DNA of 64,000 nucleotides from Asterias amurensis (taxonomy: Eukaryota > Echinodermata > Asteroidea > Forcipulatida > Asteriidae), in NCBI RefSeq assembly GCF_032118995.1, contig NC_092648.1, positions 22,658,450 to 22,722,449 on the forward strand, written 5' to 3'. The notes under the pieces were generated by a model that did no database searches, was not told where the DNA came from, and worked only from the letters and a program-made list of their open reading frames with translations. The position numbers and the translations under genes are program-made. Positions 58,554 through 64,000 of this stretch are shown here, piece after piece. Numbering within the stretch: the first letter of the stretch is position 1; the number at the start of each line of letters is the position of its first letter.

Positions 58554-59684
58554 GGATGAATTAACAGAGAGCATTGGACTGGCTACTTTGGCCTCCTTGG
58601 TAGCGATACCCAAGAAGACCACAACATAAAGGAAATCTTGAGCTCACTTATCTAGTTATTCTTGTAGAAGCAACTTCCTGGTGATAAGATAGTTAACCAT
58701 AGATAGTTTCTCTGCATCCAAGAGTACAAATTATGACCTGTTCATCCAGAGACCAAGGCTGTTATTTATGAATACTGATGAGCTGCTACTGTTTCCCCTT
58801 TGGGCTGTAGAAAGATCCAAGAATACAAGAAGTTTGAAAGTTCAAAGGCCGAGCTTTACGTAACGCATTCAGCAACAAATGATTAGAGAAGCTGCTAATA
58901 GTTTATTCAAGTCGGCGACCAACTCCCAACTTCTCAGTATTGATCGAAGTTGTTTCCTTTCACAGTAAATGCTCCAGTCCCCATTCTTACTACCTGAAAT
59001 ATTAAGACAAAACAGATAATGAAATTAACATGTTTTTACAGACACAATCAAAAGATATACAGAAAGTACACAAAAATAATATCATAAAGCTCACTGACTT
59101 TTTCCATTTTTTTCATTCTTGCAACTGTTTTACTGAATTGCGAATTCCTTAATTTATTTGTCACTTTGTTAAAATAAAACAACGAGAACTGCCTGCTGAG
59201 TGCTTTGAACAAAAAGCATAATGAGATTTGTGACTTCTTGGCAATAAGGCAACGGTATTTGCCACTATGCAAAAAAAGCCTGATTACTAAGGCTAAGGGT
59301 TGTTAAAAATAATTACCCGTTTGATATTTTTGGGGTATACTTATAATTGTTTCTTTTTCAAAAGATTTTATCACAGTGACACCATTAGTGAACCAAATAC
59401 AAACAACAAATGTTTGCATAAAAAGCACCAGGAATTCTCTTTCAAGAAAATCTCGTTTGTGAATTGGCTGAACCCTAGACCGAAAACCATGGCTAATAAT
59501 TAATCGATCTAGATGGTTAAAAGTGGCAGTAGCCTGTCGGCAACAAAAGGATGTAGATTTTAAACTGTGGATTACACAAACATCCCTTTAAAAGGGGAGA
59601 CTTGGAGCATGAGTTCCAGTATCCTTGCTCCCTTTTAGTATTTGCCAATTGGAGTATAGCAAGTGCATGCACTGTGCATGATAC

Positions 59685-59775
59685 ACAATAATAATAATAA
59701 TAATAAATAATAATAATAATAAGACTTGTAATGCGCACATATCCACCCTGCTGGGTGTTCAAGGCGCAGTAATAT
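59685..59775 (-). repeat. (AAT)n tail with GCGC block
   Basis: (AATAAT)n at 59688-59722, then GACTTGTAATGCGCACATAT and TTCAAGGCGCAGTAATATAT. Same design as the LINE/SINE tails at 12520 and 62128. Confidence 0.5.
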
Positions 59776-60377
59776 ATCTGGTTGTGTTTACATGTCTCCC
59801 ATTTAATGACCTATATACCCCCCCCCCCCTCTCTCTCAAAAAAGGAAACAAATTGTTCTTGTGAGTATTCTCCAATTTCAGCAGCATCCCAAGTACAACT
59901 TTAAAACAGGCTCGTTAGGCTCTCTTTTTCTGGTCGATAAAAGCTTTTCAGCATCGTTAAAAAGTGTTTGAGGAGTCCCTTATTCGCCTAATTTGAACTA
60001 CTCTGACAAATATCTTGGTGTTGATTGGTTAGAGGGAAACTCGTAGAGCAGCATTGATATGAAAGAAATTGCAATAGTGGGATATAATTGAAAAGAAATG
60101 ACATGAGAGTTCGATAATCTTAAATTCTTAACACTGTTTTTCGATATTTGGTTTTTTAGGTGTGCAGGCAAGCGAAGAAAACAACTCGTTATTACCAGGG
60201 TTTTTCTCTTTCTTTCTTTTCTTCTTCGTGAAAGTTGGCCAATGACTTTTTGGAGCTATGCCCATCCACAATTTAGAAACCTCTGAAAGAGTAGACAGGC
60301 CAGTGGGAATTTGGGACCTAGTTATACAGGTAGGCTGGGCATTCATCACACAGCCTGTCTATTAGTTAATGAAGTAT

Positions 60378-60542
60378 GCAGGCCTGTTTGCTTCATTTTT
60401 GAAAGGGCAAGGGCAACAAGGCATTTTCTCGTTGGTGTAAGGAATTTTTAATTTTCTACTGGAGCATTTCATGGGCCTCAAGGCAATGGGGGGCATGGAG
60501 GCAATAGTATTTGTTGCCTTTGTGAAGTATTAGGCCTGAAGT
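60378..60542 (+). repeat. AGGCCTG-family repeat, copy 2
   Basis: CAGGCCTG at the left and AGGCCTGA at the right; body matches 58369-58553. Confidence 0.75.
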
Positions 60543-60654
60543 AGTACAGTTGGGACGCGTTTTTAAAGATTCAAACTCTACTACAGAAGTTGATATCTCA
60601 AGTTAGTTGCCACACAGCAATTTGTTTGGTGTTCAAACAGTCGCCCATAACACC

Positions 60655-60952
60655 TTGAGGCAATATCTTATAAGTTCCTATTGATTGGAAATAAATTGTT
60701 ACCAAAGATATTTTTTTCCTTTGATTGGAAACAAATTAGCAGGCAAGACGTTTTTCTTTGATTGGAAATAAATTGCTACTCAAGACATTTTTCCTTTGAT
60801 GGGAAACAAATTGGTACGCAGGACGTTTTTCTTTGATTTTAAATAAATTTCTACTGTATAAATTTCTACTCAATACATTTTTCCTTTGATGGGAAACAAA
60901 TTGGTACTCAGGACGTTTTTCTTTGATTGGAAACAAATTTGTCATGAAATTG
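60655..60952. repeat. minisatellite with TTTGATTGGAAA(C/T)AAATT units
   Basis: About seven units of roughly 40 bp, each with TTTGAT(T/G)GGAAA.AAATT then a variable part ending CA(A/G)GACGTTTTTC. Units alternate between GACGTTTTTC and GACATTTTTCC endings. Confidence 0.75.
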
Positions 60953-61984
60953 TGCTCGATATATTCTCCCATGTACAACTAAGTGTAAAACTGGTATTCT
61001 AGCTGCTTTCAGCTTCAAAATTTCTACAAGTTGGACAAGTTCAACAATTTCTACTCGGCTTCAAAATTTCAACAAGTTCAACAACTTCTACGTTCCAAAC
61101 CATCGAGTCAATGTCACTTAAAATGGTTTTATTCATTGTTTGTCCTCTCATTACAACTGAATTACCCATTTGAATCCCAGTGTTAACATTTTCCACCTCA
61201 CCCTTCCTGCCTTCAAACAAAAAAATCAATGAAATTTTGTGATTTTTTCCTCTCCTTTGTACTCTTTGTTTTATCCTCTGTTTTTTTTTTTAATCCGAAA
61301 GGGGAGGTCGGGTCCAGAGTGCAACTTATGTTTTAGCTACTTTAGTTTGATGTTAGAACTTTTTCGCTATTTTAATCTTTGTCAGGTGTTGTCTGTTTAA
61401 ATAATTTCATGTGCAGTTTTTATTTATTTAATGTTTTTATTCATCCTGATTTTGGCGCTTGCGCTGTTGAATGTGGCTAAAATGAAATTAAGATTTAAGT
61501 ATTTACATGCTGTGAAGTTCATTATACAGATTAGAAATCCATTAGTCAGACAATTCTTTCAAAAAAATGAGCATATAAACTAACTTGGTAAGAAACATTG
61601 CAGCTAGCGTGATTATGTATCACATTTTGAGAAGCAACTCCCTTCAGAGGAAGGTAGTTTTAGAGAAAGGAATTTTTAAAATGTCCAAACTGAGAAAAGT
61701 TTTATGCATGAAGTGTTTCTTAGATTGTTTGTTTCCAACTATGGATTAGTTCTTCTTGAATGGACATAACTGCTCAAGATTTTCAGCAATCTCCCCTCAC
61801 CCATCTTGCCACTGTTGTACTTGTCCTTTATTTGGGTCTTGCAGGATTTCTGTCTTTTTGTAATGTTAGGCTTTACCTTCTTGCCTTGTGTATGATTTAT
61901 GTTTTAAATGAATAAATAAAAAATATATAATAACAAAAATATTTACATAAACACAGTTACATAAACACAGGATTAAATGAATGG

Positions 61985-62412
61985 TTTGAAAACCAAAAGT
62001 ATACTTGGCGGCAAAGGACACTATTGGTTATTGCTCAAAATAATTATTAGCATAAAACCTTACTTGGTAACGAGTAACGGAGAGCTGTGGATAGTATAAA
62101 AAAATTGTGAGAAACGGCTCCCTCTGAAATAATAATAATAAAGGAAACTTATAATGCGCCATTACAAAGCTTACAACTGAAGGAACTTGTTAAACAAAAT
62201 AAACAGAAGGAAAAGCAGCTGGTTAGAAGAGGTGGCTTTTGAGTTGGTTCTGAATTTGATTTTGAGACCTCAGAATTACATTTTGAGGTCCCGAAATCAA
62301 GCATCTGAAAGCGCACAACTTCGTGTGACAAGGGTGTTTTTTCTTTCATTATTATCTCGCAACTTCGACGACCAATTGAGTTCAAATTTTCACAGGTTTG
62401 TCCAGTTTCTTT
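61985..62412. mobile_element. TTAA-family element interrupted by a LINE/SINE tail
   Basis: Left part GGACACTATTGGTTATTGCT to GAAACGGCTCCCTCTGAAAT and right part GCATCTGAAAGCGCACAACT to TTTTCACAGGTTTGTCCAGT fit the family of 53373-53761. Between them, at 62128, sits (AAT)n plus GGAAACTTATAATGCGCC, a separate inserted tail-type repeat. Confidence 0.6.
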
Positions 62413-62825
62413 AACTACATGAATGAAAATTAAACAAATGACAAAGATGATACAATTAACAAAATGTTAAGTTACCTTGATTAATTGTTTTGGTTACTTC
62501 TTTAACTTTGAATCATACGAGCTCTCTCTATTCTCTTTAAAACTCAATCTCTTTCTTCTCAGTTATTTCGTTGAATCAAGTTCAAGTGTTTCGCCATAAA
62601 CTGTTAACCATTTTCTTAGGTCAATGTCATGAATTTGAGACTTTCTTCTGGCGTTTTACCTTTTGCAGTGCATCTGCCAACTTTTTCGGGATGTTATAGG
62701 CATAATGTTAGTAATAAGTGCAGAAAATGTCTCAATTGTTGCTGGTGTTTTGTTTATTTTTTGTTGTTGCCCCCATGCGATGAGCATTCTCTTTTATGTT
62801 ATAAGTTTAAAGTACAACACCTTAC

Positions 62826-63506
62826 CTTTTTACGTGTGCTTAATCTTGCACTTGAGATGCAGTGGCATTGTTGAGCTCACTCATCTGTGATCCAATCATG
62901 TTAAACGAGTAGCATTTCGAGTCGTAGTGGCAGTCAAAGCAGCACTGGATGGCAGGTTGGCTCTCAATTTTGATCTCCTTGTAGGTGTGTTTCAGAAGGC
63001 ACAGCTGCTCCATTTGGTGCAATAGTCACACAGCGTACTGGCTTTGGATTTTTCCTAATCTCTCGTTTACAGATGAAGCTGCGAGGAAAATCACATAATC
63101 CCACTGTCCAATGTCCTTTATCATGAAATCTTGTGCAGCGTTTGGTTAGAGTAGTTTCAACATTAAGGAATGATGACTTAAAGTTAAAGTACATGGAGTT
63201 GTCACTGACATCAATGGTGTATTGCACAGTTACATTAGGTTCCAACAATAGGCTGATGAAAATACTTTGTGGGAGGGCTTGGATCATATTCTGGATGTGA
63301 TCATTTTCTTCCTTAGACTCAGGTTGCGTAAGAACACTGTTTATAGATTTACAAAATTTGTCGGCAGCATACCTGTCTAGTTGTGGATTGGTGACAAGCT
63401 TGTAACAGAATTGACCATTTTGCTTCCAGCCACGAGCACAGTTGCAGGAGTCTATACTTGACGTGTTGACCAGCACCAAAACTAAACAGACATACACTTG
63501 CCACAT
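62826..63506 (-). pseudogene. secreted C-type lectin-like protein plus PAN/apple-like module, frame-shifted
   Basis: From ATG 63506 the minus strand reads a signal peptide (MWQVYVCLVLVLVNTSS), then a C-type-lectin-like domain: CARGWKQNGQFCYK, YAADKFCKSINSVLTQPESK, and the closing HWTVGLCDFPRSFICKRE. The WND/EPN-type calcium-sugar residues are not visible, so sugar binding is doubtful. This frame stops at 62964. Overlapping it in the +1 frame (63022-62840) is a Cys-rich segment CLLKHTYKEI...IQCCFDCHYDSKCYSF..ELNNATA, like a PAN/apple module but with Ser where the ELNN-preceding Cys is usual. The original frame then opens again to a GTAAGG donor at 62825. Two compensating single-base shifts explain this. 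It could be a pseudogene, sequencing errors, or unusual splicing. Downstream exons were not found. Confidence 0.6.
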
Positions 63507-64000
63507 TATTTTAAAGAACTTTTTCTTTAGTATTGTTCAAGAAAATTCCATTTTTGTCAAAGTTTTGAAGAATTTAGTGTTGTGTCAATAAAAACTATGT
63601 TATCAGCTAGCCTAAAGGATAATGACTGAGCAGGAGGGGTGCCTCTGCTCTTTGTGACCTGCTCTGGAATCAACTCGGTTCAAAAAGCGAGGAAACGGAC
63701 CTTGGGCTGCTAATAAGGTTTTGATCATTATAGTGAAGGGGCGTTTGTATCGATCTCAAGTTATTGAACTCAGTCAGATTTCTTATAGGCAACAGGGAAG
63801 CTCTTTTGTGGCACACAATTACTGTTAATATCCCGGTTCACGTGAAAGCAAATTGCGACGCAAATAATCAGGTACGCTCTGTTTTCCAATTGTGATGTCA
63901 ATTTTGATTACAACTTTGGTGAAGTTGCTGGTGCAAGTAGTCTCAATTGCTTTCAAAAGTCGCGGGGGGGGGGGGGGCTCCATGTGCTTTCAAGATTTCA
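63507..64000. other. upstream flank of the lectin-like gene
   Basis: Likely holds its promoter; no convincing TATA box or other motif picked. A G run lies at 63964-63977. Confidence 0.4.

Larger units (their letters stand above)
55199..62825. other. 7.6 kb without a recognised exon
   Basis: Either a very long CEBPZ intron or intergenic. Contains a LINE-like tail at about 55340-55410 (GCTGGGGGCTGACCGGAGTA, then an AAAT run), (ATACA)n at 55856-55888, a purine-rich quasi-repeat at 56515-56830, a tRNA-like B box at 56352-56366, AGGCCTG repeats at 58369 and 60378, a minisatellite at 60655, and a decayed TTAA element at about 61985-62412. No CBF-domain exon found. Confidence 0.55.

Noticed and set aside
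58288..58629. 113-codon plus-strand frame that could be a CEBPZ exon
   Set aside because: Overlaps a repeat also found at 60378 and does not resemble the CBF domain.
58850..58998. Possible minus-strand exon reading SKNGDWSIYCERKQLRSIL after an AG at about 58998
   Set aside because: No partner exon with a matching phase and no family resemblance.

Overview
The window is eukaryotic, from a deuterostome animal, most likely an echinoderm and perhaps a sea star. Genes are split into short exons with GT/AG borders in AT-rich DNA. Reading phase carries across the introns, the proteins resemble human RGS22, DRAP1 and CEBPZ, and the introns are full of small inverted-repeat transposons and LINE tails of kinds I associate with echinoderms. 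The phylum call is inference; the animal call is firm.

Layout. (1) 1769-32172, plus strand: all but the first exon of an RGS22-like gene. I could follow 22 phase-compatible exons coding about 1,359 residues, with four RGS-type modules, an acidic/basic linker and a clean stop with a poly(A) signal. Its introns hold a LINE with an open reverse-transcriptase frame, several palindromic DNA transposons, a nested transposon pair and two minisatellites. (2) 39801-35569, minus strand: a 7-exon gene for an unrecognised 331-residue protein with a coiled-coil-like middle, convergent with RGS22. (3) 47106-42780, minus strand: a complete 7-exon DRAP1 (NC2-alpha) gene of 240 residues, with two reverse-transcriptase relics in its introns. 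(4) 47367-55198, plus strand: nine 5' exons of CEBPZ/Noc1, diverging from DRAP1 across a 260-bp shared promoter. The exons for the conserved CBF/Mak21 domain are not found in the remaining 8.8 kb. (5) 63506-62826, minus strand: a secreted C-type-lectin-like protein followed by a PAN/apple-like module in a shifted frame.

The genes do not form a pathway. RGS22 is a scaffold-type RGS protein, DRAP1 is a transcription corepressor, CEBPZ is a ribosome-assembly/transcription factor, and the lectin is extracellular. The only structural link is the DRAP1-CEBPZ divergent pair. I saw no CRISPR array, prokaryotic operon or clearly new molecular system. The most unusual items are the open 102-bp minisatellite, a partly duplicated RGS22 exon, the unrecognised minus-strand gene, three hairpin elements packed into one intron, and the lectin/PAN gene with two apparently compensating frameshifts.
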